Below are positions 31,163-38,333 of a DNA stretch of 39,936 bases, one piece after another; within the stretch, counting starts at the first letter, position 1, and every line of letters starts with the position of its first letter. Position numbers and translations under genes: made by a program. Under the pieces are notes generated by a model. The model did not search any database. It was not told the origin of the DNA and was given only the letters and a program-made list of their open reading frames with translations. The DNA is taken from assembly GCA_016186905.1 (NCBI GenBank), contig JACPKS010000017.1:1-39936 (forward strand), written 5' to 3'. The stretch comes from Deltaproteobacteria bacterium. Lineage in GTDB: Bacteria > Bdellovibrionota > UBA1018 > UBA923.

Positions 31163-33787
31163 ATGCTTTTCTACAGTCAAATCAAGCGCAAGTTCCAGCA
31201 GTCCACGTGGAAGCGGGGACAAACGCACTTCTGGCACGACCACGTTCAGTCGGTGAAGATGAGTGGCGGGAACGTTCACGCCGAAGTTCGCTGCGACGAT
31301 GCGTTTCGCACGTCGATTGCGATTCTGCGAGGAGGCTTGAGCGCCTGTCAGTGCTCCTGCGCTCCGAAATGCTCGGCCGACCAGCCCTGTGAGCACGTTG
31401 CAGCACTTTGCATCTGGGTCGTCGAACGCGGAAGCCTTCTCCGCGCCGGCATTTTCGAAGGAAACGGCCAGGCGCGCGCGACGCCACCGGCGGAAAAAAA
31501 GCGCAAGCAGCCGCGCATTCCCGCCGAGCCGGTCGCGTTCGTGAGGCCGCTCTTCGAGCACGACGCGCTGACCGCGATCGCCGTTGAGCCCGCGCTCCGC
31601 TACAAAGATCCCAAGACCGAAAAGCCGCGCGTCGAGGTGATGAACAGCCTCGTGTACCAAAAAACCGAGCCGGGAACGGCCGTAACCGGCAAGACCTGGA
31701 AAAACATGAAGGAGCAGCTGCTCGAGACGCAGCACGACCACGTTCCGATTCTCGAGAAGCTCGATGCCGCGCGCATCACGCACTCGGGCAACAGCATGCT
31801 CGATCAGCTGGCGCTGATCTACGGATTGACGCACAGGGAACGCATCGTTTTTCACCCGCTGCTCGAGGGCGGCCTCGAGCGCGTGGGACTTACGCTTGAG
31901 ACGTTGAACGTCGGTAAGCGCACCGAGCGCGGACGCGAGCTCTCGTTCGAGTTTCACGGCCCGAAATTCAGCGTGAATTCCGAGCGCATCGCGGAAAGCA
32001 CGCGCAAAGGATGCGTGAGCAGCCGGTTTTTCTGGTCGTACGGCATCGAAAAAGAACCGAAGCTTTATCGCTTCAAAACTCCGCTCAGCATGATCACGCG
32101 CTATGCGAACCGCAGCGGCACGATGCCCGAAAATCTCGCGAAGGCTTTTCGGCCCGAAGGCTATGCGTATCTGGAGGAAGACGGCGATCACAACATCCAC
32201 CCGGTCGCGGCGTATCGCCTGAGTCTCGAGCTCGGCGTGAAGTGTTTCAACGTCGACCCGGACTGGGTCGAATTCGCTGAGTGGAAGAAGAATTTCGAGA
32301 AAAAGAAAATGCCGCTGCTTCCGGTCGTGGAGTACGGGTTCTCGCTGCGGGACTACCAGGCCAACGGCCTGTCGTGGATGTGGAGCCTCTATCATCGAAG
32401 GCTCGCAGCACTCTTGGGCGACGACATGGGTCTCGGGAAAACGCACCAGGTGATGGCGTTTCTGAGCAGCATTTACTGCGTGCGCGGAGGCGGCAAGCGC
32501 ATGCCTTCGCTCGTCGTGGCGCCCAAATCGGTCGTCGCCGCGTGGATTCAGAAACTCGAGAAATACGACACGGGTCTCAATTGGCGCATCTTTCACGGTT
32601 CGGGACGCGTGCTGAAATTCGACGACGTCGACATCGTGCTGACGACCTACGGAATTCTGCAGAAGGAAAAAGGGCTGCGCGAACGCGAGTGGGAGCTTGT
32701 CGTGCTCGACGAAGCGCAGGCGATCAAGAACGCGATGACGATCAGCTCGCGCGCCGCCCGCGTGCTCAGGAGCCGCTACCGGATCGCGATGACGGGAACG
32801 CCGATCGAAAATCAGACGACCGATCTCTGGTCGGTGATGGAGTTTCTGCTGCCGGGTTATCTGGGGTCGCTTCCGCGGTTCAAGCGTCTCTACGGCGCCG
32901 GCCGCGAAGTCGCGAATCCCGCGCAGGCCGAGACGCTCAAGCGCCTCGTGGTTCCGTTTCTCTTGAGGCGGACGAAGTCTCAGGTCTTGAAGGAGCTTCC
33001 CGAGAAAACCGAGGAAGTCATGCCGTGCTCGATGACGGCCATACAGAGAAAAGTTTACGAGAAGTATCTGCACAGCAAAGAGGCCGACAAGATCCGCCAC
33101 GAGCTGCAGGCCGAAGGGAAGGTCGATTACGCGGGCATCCTCGCGCTGCTCACGCGCCTGAAACAAGTCTGCGATCACCCGCGCCTTCCCGATCTCATGG
33201 CCGGCAAAGTAAAAAAAGAGCTCGACCCCGCCGAGAGCGGAAAGTGGGAGGCCTTCGAGGAAATCGTCAACGAGGCGCTGGGCTCGAACTTGAAGGTCGT
33301 CGTGTTCACGCAGTATCTCGGCGTGCTCGACTTCATCGGCAAGTGGCTCGATGGCCTTGGTGTCGGCTACGAGGATTTGCGCGGCTCGACGGTCGATCGG
33401 GCGGCACCGCTGAAGCGTTTCGCCGAGGATCCCGAGTGCAAAGTATTTCTCTGCAGCCTGCTCGCCGGCGGCCTGGGAATCGACCTTACGTCGGCCAGCG
33501 TGTGCATTCACTTCGATCGCTGGTGGAACCCGGCGAAGGAAAATCAGGCGACCGACCGGCTTCATCGCATCGGTCAAACCCGCGGCGTGCAGGTTTTCAA
33601 GCTGCAATGCCCGGGCACGATCGAGGATCGCGTGGCCTCGATCATCAAATCCAAGGTTTCGCTCTCGGAGGCGCTCATCGAGGAGTCGCCTCTGGGATTG
33701 CGCGTGTTTTCGAGGGAGGATCTGCTGGAATTGCTCAGTGATCCGTCGCCTCAGGACCCGCTCGCGCTTAGCGCGAGCGAATTGTAA
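31163..33787 (+). CDS. SWIM zinc-finger SNF2-family helicase/translocase
   Basis: An 874-residue Swi2/Snf2 ATPase, a double-stranded-DNA translocase likely acting on nucleoprotein complexes or stalled polymerases. An N-terminal SWIM zinc finger (Cys62, Cys64, Cys76, His78, in CQCSCAPKCSADQPCEH) should bind DNA or protein. The motor follows: motif I DDMGLGKT (about 421), motif II DEAQ at 516-519, motif III MTGTPIENQTTDLWSVMEFL, then the second RecA lobe VVVFTQYLGVLDF, AGGLGIDLTSA and motif VI HRIGQTRGVQVFKL. The order is that of bacterial HepA-like SNF2 proteins. A large open frame on the opposite strand (31115-33607) is a codon-bias shadow. The last codons are formed by a perfect palindrome (33759-33779). 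Confidence 0.93.
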   Translation: MLFYSQIKRKFQQSTWKRGQTHFWHDHVQSVKMSGGNVHAEVRCDDAFRTSIAILRGGLSACQCSCAPKCSADQPCEHVAALCIWVVERGSLLRAGIFEGNGQARATPPAEKKRKQPRIPAEPVAFVRPLFEHDALTAIAVEPALRYKDPKTEKPRVEVMNSLVYQKTEPGTAVTGKTWKNMKEQLLETQHDHVPILEKLDAARITHSGNSMLDQLALIYGLTHRERIVFHPLLEGGLERVGLTLETLNVGKRTERGRELSFEFHGPKFSVNSERIAESTRKGCVSSRFFWSYGIEKEPKLYRFKTPLSMITRYANRSGTMPENLAKAFRPEGYAYLEEDGDHNIHPVAAYRLSLELGVKCFNVDPDWVEFAEWKKNFEKKKMPLLPVVEYGFSLRDYQANGLSWMWSLYHRRLAALLGDDMGLGKTHQVMAFLSSIYCVRGGGKRMPSLVVAPKSVVAAWIQKLEKYDTGLNWRIFHGSGRVLKFDDVDIVLTTYGILQKEKGLREREWELVVLDEAQAIKNAMTISSRAARVLRSRYRIAMTGTPIENQTTDLWSVMEFLLPGYLGSLPRFKRLYGAGREVANPAQAETLKRLVVPFLLRRTKSQVLKELPEKTEEVMPCSMTAIQRKVYEKYLHSKEADKIRHELQAEGKVDYAGILALLTRLKQVCDHPRLPDLMAGKVKKELDPAESGKWEAFEEIVNEALGSNLKVVVFTQYLGVLDFIGKWLDGLGVGYEDLRGSTVDRAAPLKRFAEDPECKVFLCSLLAGGLGIDLTSASVCIHFDRWWNPAKENQATDRLHRIGQTRGVQVFKLQCPGTIEDRVASIIKSKVSLSEALIEESPLGLRVFSREDLLELLSDPSPQDPLALSASEL
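33759..33779. repeat. perfect palindrome at the end of the SNF2 gene
   Basis: CGCTCGCGCT and AGCGCGAGCG are 10-bp arms separated by one T, just before the TAA stop at 33785-33787. With an A/T-rich rather than T-rich tail it is a weak terminator at best; related GC-rich CTCGCGCTAA motifs follow lpd (12611) and other stops. Confidence 0.5.
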
Positions 33788-33802
33788 AATAAGGAGAACG
33801 TC

Positions 33803-34405
33803 ATGATAAAAAAGGCAATTGCTGTATTTGTTCTGTCAGGGTTTCCATTTTCCGCTTACGCAACGACCTACAACGTCGACCCCGCGCATTCGAGCATCGA
33901 ATTCGCGGTCAAGCACTTGGTGATCACGAAGGTCAAAGGCAAGTTCGACAAATTCAACGGCAAGATCGAATTCGAGCCCGGAAAGCTCGACACGCTCAAG
34001 GTCACGGCGACGGCAGAAACCGCAAGCATCAACACGGGCGTGAAAAAGCGCGATGACCATCTGCGTTCGCCTGATTTCTTGGATGCGGGAAAATTCAAGA
34101 CGCTTGCTTTTGTGAGCAAAGGCGTGCGTGACGTGAACGGCAATACGGCGAAACTGGACTCTGAAATGACCATCCATGGTGTCAGCAAGCCCGTGACGCT
34201 CGACCTCGAGTACGCCGGAGCGGCAACCGATCCGTGGGGAAACAAAGTCGTTTCGTTTTCCGCGAAAGGGAAAATCGATCGCAAGGAGTTCGGCCTGACC
34301 TGGAACAAGGCGCTTGAAAGCGGCGGCGTTCTCGTCGGCGAAGACGTCGAGCTCGCGTTCGAGATCGAGGCGCAGGAACAGGCCGCGAAAAAAGCGAAGA
34401 AATAA
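33803..34405 (+). CDS. secreted YceI-family protein
   Basis: A 200-residue periplasmic lipocalin-like protein with a signal peptide (to about residue 20, SAYA). YceI motifs are clear: TYNVDPAHSSIEFAVKHLV at the mature start, TASINTGVKKRDDHLRSPDF, VNGNTAKLDSEMTIHGVSKP and KGKIDRKEFGLTWN. Family members bind isoprenoid chains (polyprenoids) and are often stress-induced; the precise ligand is unknown here. The C terminus has an extra Lys/Ala tail (about 10 residues). ATG 33803 has an AAGGAGAACGTC ribosome-binding site. An 18-bp palindrome begins at the stop codon, followed by a GC stem. Confidence 0.93.
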   Translation: MIKKAIAVFVLSGFPFSAYATTYNVDPAHSSIEFAVKHLVITKVKGKFDKFNGKIEFEPGKLDTLKVTATAETASINTGVKKRDDHLRSPDFLDAGKFKTLAFVSKGVRDVNGNTAKLDSEMTIHGVSKPVTLDLEYAGAATDPWGNKVVSFSAKGKIDRKEFGLTWNKALESGGVLVGEDVELAFEIEAQEQAAKKAKK

Positions 34406-34444
34406 TAAATCGATTTATTAAAGGGCGCGGGATTTTCCGCGCTC
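34403..34444 (+). terminator. palindrome plus GC stem after the YceI gene
   Basis: TAATAAATCGATTTATTA (34403-34420) is a perfect palindrome that includes the stop codon. Next to it GCGCGG and CCGCGC (34425-34442) pair around a GATTTT loop. There is no T-tract, so termination is uncertain; an operator role for the palindrome is possible. Confidence 0.35.
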
Positions 34445-34457
34445 CAGGGTGGCGTCT

Positions 34458-34504
34458 GTGCAAATGTCAAAATGTTTGAAATCGAACAAATTTGACATTT
34501 GCAC
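34458..34504. promoter_or_regulatory. 47-bp near-palindrome, candidate operator of the HipA-like gene
   Basis: GTGCAAATGTCAAA (34458-34471) and TTTGACATTTGCAC (34491-34504) are perfect 14-bp arms, and the 19-bp centre has a further near-match (TGTTTG/CGAACA). It lies at the left edge of an AT-rich leader (34515-34650) before the HTH-HipA gene, whose N-terminal HTH may bind it. Binding is inferred. Confidence 0.5.
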
Positions 34505-34626
34505 ATGAGGCGCACAATAGCGTTTGGATGGGAGCAGGATATCCTGTTACCTCTCTTATTCTTATTTCAAAACATATTTATACATGTTTATAAGTATATA
34601 TTATTATTAATGTTATTTTTTAATTT

Positions 34627-34650
34627 ACTTATTTCATAACTTATTTCATA
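34627..34650 (+). repeat. 12-bp tandem duplication before the HipA-like gene
   Basis: ACTTATTTCATA occurs at 34627-34638 and 34639-34650 without a gap, ending 8 bp before the ATG at 34659. The whole leader from about 34535 is strikingly AT-rich in this GC-rich genome. Direct repeats here could bind the gene's own regulator or alter start-site access. Confidence 0.55.
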
Positions 34651-34658
34651 ATAGGCTT

Positions 34659-35975
34659 ATGAAAAGGCTTCGGCGGCCCGATCTTGGCCGAAAACTTATT
34701 GATATCCTACTGCTGGAGGGCGTGGTCTCCCCCGCAAGGCTCTTATCAGAACTCGACATCAGCGCGGCGACTTTGTCGCGGCTGATCGCGAAGTCAGAGC
34801 GAAAAATACTGCGTTTCGGTGAGACCACAAATACCCGATACGGGATGCCACGCGAAATCCCGGGCATTAAATCGCAGATTCCGTATTTTACGGTAAACGA
34901 GAATGGCGAGTTGAAGTCGGTTGCCAAATTCATCGTCTTTTACCGTAATACCTACGCGATGGATCCTGGAGCGAGATTTTTCGGCGGACTGCCGCCGGAA
35001 ATATTCGACATGGCTCCGCAGGGTTTTCTCGGACGTGGTTTCGTCAAAAGATTCGGTTCGGAGCTTTCGCTTCCTGCCAGGCTCTCGGATTGGTCGAACG
35101 ATCACATCCTCGCGGCGGTCGCACGCAGAGGGGAGGACTTTCCCGGCAATGTCGTATTCGGCCAGGAAAGCGCTGAACGATGGATGAGATTGCAATACGA
35201 AGACGTGACGACGGCGCAGTACCCCCATCTTGCGCGCGCGGCGCTTGGCGATCAGCCAGTGGGTTCATCCGCCGGCGGTGAACAGCCGAAATTCACCGCG
35301 CTCACTGATGGCAAACATTGTATCGTGAAATTCGCCGGGATGAATGACTCCGATGTTCAAAGGCTCTGGCGGGATCTGTTGATTTGCGAGTGGATCGCGC
35401 TCGAAACACTGAAGTCTTGCGGAGTCCAGGTAGCGAACGCGAAACTGCGATCTGACGGCCAGATGGTGTTTCTCGAAGTCGAGCGCTTCGATCGGATAGG
35501 CCCAAAAGGAAGAAAGGCGGTGCTCACTCTCGCTGCGATCGACAACGCGCATTGGGGAATGCGTGACGGCTGGTCGGAAGCCGCCGCAAGACTCGAGCAA
35601 AGTCTGCTCGTCGATAAAAGGGATGCGAGAACAATGCGGTTTCTCGACGCCTTCGGAGCGCTCATCGGCGACAGTGACCGGCATTTTCAGAATATCGCCT
35701 TTTATCCGCGGCATTCCTACGACGCAAAAACTCTACGCGAGCGGTACGTCCTCGCGCCCGCATTCGACAAGCTTCCCATGATGTTCGCTCCGGAATCGGG
35801 AAACATCATCGCGCGCGAGTTTCCCCCCCCCGTCCCGAACGCTCACATGCTGGACGTTTGGGATGAAGCGCGAAAGGCCGCGGTACTTTTCTGGAACCGC
35901 GTTTGCAGCGACAAGCGTATCTCGAAAGACTTCCTCAAGATCGCGGAGCAGTGCCGGAAAACCATTGTGGGATAG
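34659..35975 (+). CDS. HTH-HipA fusion kinase, YjjJ-like toxin
   Basis: A 438-residue protein uniting an N-terminal winged HTH (about 1-55, LLEGVVSPARLLSELDISAA TLSRLI) with a HipA-type Ser/Thr kinase. Kinase motifs: GGEQPKFTALTDG (nucleotide loop), LICEWIALETLKSCGV, catalytic Asp340 and Asn345 in GDSDRHFQN, and metal-binding Asp370 in PAFDKLPM. HipA kinases phosphorylate aminoacyl-tRNA synthetases and stop growth; the single-gene HTH-kinase arrangement resembles E. coli YjjJ (about 443 residues), where the antitoxin part is built in or supplied elsewhere. No hipB lies next to it. A C9 run (35823-35831) lies in the coding sequence. The upstream near-palindrome suggests autoregulation. Confidence 0.87.
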   Translation: MKRLRRPDLGRKLIDILLLEGVVSPARLLSELDISAATLSRLIAKSERKILRFGETTNTRYGMPREIPGIKSQIPYFTVNENGELKSVAKFIVFYRNTYAMDPGARFFGGLPPEIFDMAPQGFLGRGFVKRFGSELSLPARLSDWSNDHILAAVARRGEDFPGNVVFGQESAERWMRLQYEDVTTAQYPHLARAALGDQPVGSSAGGEQPKFTALTDGKHCIVKFAGMNDSDVQRLWRDLLICEWIALETLKSCGVQVANAKLRSDGQMVFLEVERFDRIGPKGRKAVLTLAAIDNAHWGMRDGWSEAAARLEQSLLVDKRDARTMRFLDAFGALIGDSDRHFQNIAFYPRHSYDAKTLRERYVLAPAFDKLPMMFAPESGNIIAREFPPPVPNAHMLDVWDEARKAAVLFWNRVCSDKRISKDFLKIAEQCRKTIVG

Positions 35976-36158
35976 CCTCCGAAAACGGAGATCCCCCGTC
36001 AAACATTTGTCTTTCGCATTCCCGCTCCGCCAAAACGACGTCATCCCCTTGAGTATCCACCTCGCTTCAGTCCTCGCTTCCCAACCCAAATCATTTTGAT
36101 TCCAATTCGTTAGCGCCGCGACTTCGACGGCACTTCATGCCTCCCCGGCGCGAACGCG

Positions 36159-36174
36159 TGGCATGTGGCTTGCT
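36159..36174 (+). promoter_or_regulatory. sigma-54 (RpoN) promoter of the fliL-fliP operon
   Basis: TGGCATG, four bases and TTGCT match the -24/-12 consensus (TGGCACG-N4-TTGCW) at 11 of 12 positions, and the GG and GC pairs are exactly 10 bp apart. The element is 43 bp before fliL. Flagellar operons of many proteobacteria depend on sigma-54. The AT-poor 240-bp gap before fliL (35976-36216) holds no gene. Confidence 0.6.
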
Positions 36175-36216
36175 CAACTGAAAGTTTGGAGCTGTCCGAC
36201 CCCGAGAGAGAACACG

Positions 36217-36774
36217 ATGGCTGACGAAGAACAGGAAGAGCAAACCAACGTAACCGCGGCGGCACCGGCGCCCTCGGGCGGCGGCAAGCTCGTCATGGTT
36301 TCCACACTCGTGAACATGGTCGCCACGATCGGGATCGTCGTCATGCTCGTGCTCGCGCACCGGAAAGAGGCCTCTTCGCCGAGCGTCGAGGACATCGCGG
36401 CAGGAAAGCCCGCGAAGAGCCACGGCGGCGGCGAAGGCGCCAAGGAGGAATCGCTCGTCGATTCCGGAAAGATCATCCCGCTCGACCAGTTCACGGTGAA
36501 TCTCTCGTCGGGCACCGGGACGATGCCGCGGTATATCCGCATCAATATCTCGGTGGAGCTCGAGCAAAACGCTCCCGAAGAAGAGTTCAAGATCAAGACT
36601 CCGCGCGTGCGCGATACCGTCATCAGCTTGCTCAACTCGAAGAAACCGGGCGACATCAGCGCGGTCGAGGGGCGCGAAGCGCTCAAAGACGAGCTTAAGC
36701 GCGCGATCAACGGTTACATGACCCAAAGCAAAGTGAAGAGCATCTACTTCACCAACTTTGGGATCAGCAATTAG
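36217..36774 (+). CDS. fliL: flagellar basal-body protein FliL
   Basis: FliL is a single-pass inner-membrane protein that surrounds the stator units and supports motor torque. From ATG 36217 it has 185 residues: a short acidic cytoplasmic N terminus, one membrane segment (about residues 25-46, VMVSTLVNMVATIGIVVMLV), a flexible linker, and a periplasmic domain with IPLDQFTVNLSSG, RYIRINISVELEQNAPEEEF and the tail KSIYFTNFGISN. The in-frame ATG at 36163 would overlap the predicted promoter and is rejected. First gene of fliLMNOP; 9 bp separate it from fliM. Confidence 0.9.
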   Translation: MADEEQEEQTNVTAAAPAPSGGGKLVMVSTLVNMVATIGIVVMLVLAHRKEASSPSVEDIAAGKPAKSHGGGEGAKEESLVDSGKIIPLDQFTVNLSSGTGTMPRYIRINISVELEQNAPEEEFKIKTPRVRDTVISLLNSKKPGDISAVEGREALKDELKRAINGYMTQSKVKSIYFTNFGISN

Positions 36775-36783
36775 GGGTGAAAC

Positions 36784-37815
36784 GTGAATCAGGTACTGTC
36801 GCAAAGTGAAGTCGACGCGCTCCTCTCGGCGGTGAGCGAGGGGAACCTGGATGTCGGAGCCGCGCCTCCCGGCGGCGCGCCTGCCGCCGGCGGCGGAGCG
36901 GGCGGGCAGGGAAACGTCAGCGTCGAGGAAGGCGAACTCGAGATCGCGGCTTATGACCTGACAAATCAGGACCGCGTCATCCGCGGCCGCATGCCCACGC
37001 TCGACATCATCTACGAGCGCTTTATCCGCCTGTTTCGCATCAGCCTCTCCAACAGTTTGCGCAAAGTCGCGACGATTTCGATCATCTCGACCGACCTGCT
37101 CAAATTCGGCGAGTTCATCAACACGCTGCCGATCCCGAGCTGCATGAGCATCATGCGCTTCGAGGCGCTGCGCGGCCCGGCCCTGCTCGTGTTCGAGAGC
37201 AAGCTCGTCTACGCCCTTCTGGACGCGTACTTCGGCGGAACCGACCGCCCTTACACCAAGATCGACGGAAAAGAATTCACGCACATCGAGCTTTCCATCA
37301 TTCGCACCGTGATCGATCTCGCGATCTCGGATCTCGAGGAAGCGTGGGCGCCCGTCCATAAAAGCAAGATCAGCTTCGTCCGCACGGAAGTGAACCCGCA
37401 GTTCGTCGGCGTGGTGCCGCCGAGCGACGTGATCATCTCGACGACGTTCGAGGTCGAGCTCGAGAATGCCAGCGGCACGATCGCGCTGGTCGTTCCGTAT
37501 TCGACGATCGAACCGATCAAACACAAGTTGAACGCGAGCTTTCAGAGCGAGTCAGACAGCAAGGACAAGGTTTGGACAAAGGCCATGGGCGAGCATCTGC
37601 AGTTGGTCGAGGCGGAAGTCGCCGTGAACCTCGGCGAAACCACGATTACCGTGGGCGACCTCGTGAACCTGAACGTGGGCGACATCATTCCGCTCGCCCA
37701 GGATGCCGACGGTGAGCTGAACATTCTGATGGAAGGGGTTTCGCGGTACAAATGCCTCTTCGGGGTTTCGAGAGGAAACCGGGCAGTACAGGTTACGCGG
37801 GCGATATCGGACTGA
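36784..37815 (+). CDS. fliM: flagellar motor switch protein FliM
   Basis: FliM is the middle layer of the C-ring, binding CheY-phosphate and controlling rotation direction. The 343-residue protein starts at GTG 36784 behind AGGGGTGAAAC with the family's VLSQSEVDALLSAVSEG, the CheY-binding segment. A Gly/Ala/Pro-rich spacer follows (about 26-50), then the CheC-like domain (IRGRMPTLDIIYERFIRLFR, SIMRFEALRGPALLVF, YFGGTDRPY) and the C-terminal SpoA domain (MGEHLQLVEAEVAVNLGETT, VGDIIPL). It sits between fliL and fliN as expected. Confidence 0.97.
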   Translation: MNQVLSQSEVDALLSAVSEGNLDVGAAPPGGAPAAGGGAGGQGNVSVEEGELEIAAYDLTNQDRVIRGRMPTLDIIYERFIRLFRISLSNSLRKVATISIISTDLLKFGEFINTLPIPSCMSIMRFEALRGPALLVFESKLVYALLDAYFGGTDRPYTKIDGKEFTHIELSIIRTVIDLAISDLEEAWAPVHKSKISFVRTEVNPQFVGVVPPSDVIISTTFEVELENASGTIALVVPYSTIEPIKHKLNASFQSESDSKDKVWTKAMGEHLQLVEAEVAVNLGETTITVGDLVNLNVGDIIPLAQDADGELNILMEGVSRYKCLFGVSRGNRAVQVTRAISD

Positions 37816-37864
37816 CGTGGACGGAAAACGATAAACAGGAAACGGAACTAAAAAGGGGTGCGTA

Positions 37865-38269
37865 ATGGTTGAGGGAACAGCGGAAGCGATTGCAAACGAA
37901 CCGGCGGGCGAGGCGGGCGCGGAGGCGCCGCCGCCAGCCGCGCCACCCGAAGGCGCGGCCCCGGCGGGCGGCGGCGAGGCCATCAAAAAACCGATGGTGG
38001 GCGGGCACGTCCAGTCGCTCGATTTCATCCTCGACATTCCGCTCAAGGTCACCGTCGAGCTCGGCAGAACGAAGATGCTCATTCGCGACATCCTTCAGCT
38101 GACGCAGGGCTCGGTCGTCGAGCTTTCCAAGTTCGCCGGCGAGCCGCTGGAAGTTCTCGTGAACGAAAAACTCGTGGCACGCGGCGAAGTCGTCGTCGTG
38201 AACGAGAAGTTCGGTATCCGCCTCACCGACATCATTTCGCCGGTGGAGAGAATCGAGCAACTGAAGTAA
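37865..38269 (+). CDS. fliN: flagellar motor switch protein FliN
   Basis: FliN forms the base of the switch C-ring. The 134-residue protein has an Ala/Gly/Pro-rich N-terminal extension (1-40) and the SpoA domain (about 48-130) with LDFILDIPLKVTVELGRTKM, LQLTQGSVVELSKFAGEPLE and VLVNEKLVARGEVVVVNEKF followed by GIRLTDIISP, which is near perfect. The ATG at 37865 follows AAAAGGGGTGCGTA, the same kind of site as fliM. It is 49 bp after fliM and in the same transcription unit. Confidence 0.97.
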   Translation: MVEGTAEAIANEPAGEAGAEAPPPAAPPEGAAPAGGGEAIKKPMVGGHVQSLDFILDIPLKVTVELGRTKMLIRDILQLTQGSVVELSKFAGEPLEVLVNEKLVARGEVVVVNEKFGIRLTDIISPVERIEQLK

Positions 38270-38297
38270 TCGGCAATTCGGATCATCTTAATCTTTG

Positions 38298-38314
38298 GCG
38301 GGCAGGATGCCCGC
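38298..38314. repeat. short perfect hairpin between fliN and fliO
   Basis: GCGGGCA (38298-38304) and TGCCCGC (38308-38314) enclose a 3-nt loop. No T-run follows, and it precedes the fliO ribosome-binding site (AGGAGGCGCG), so it may be an mRNA-stability or REP-like element rather than a terminator. Confidence 0.45.
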
Positions 38315-38333
38315 TAGGAGCGCAGGAGGCGCG

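Noticed and set aside
31115..33607. 830-codon open frame opposite the SNF2 gene
   Set aside because: It mirrors the codon bias of the real gene; it has no domain, and its translation is Arg/Glu/His-rich low-complexity sequence.
36091..37524. 477-codon open frame opposite fliL-fliM
   Set aside because: Shadow frame; fliL and fliM are unmistakable on the other strand.
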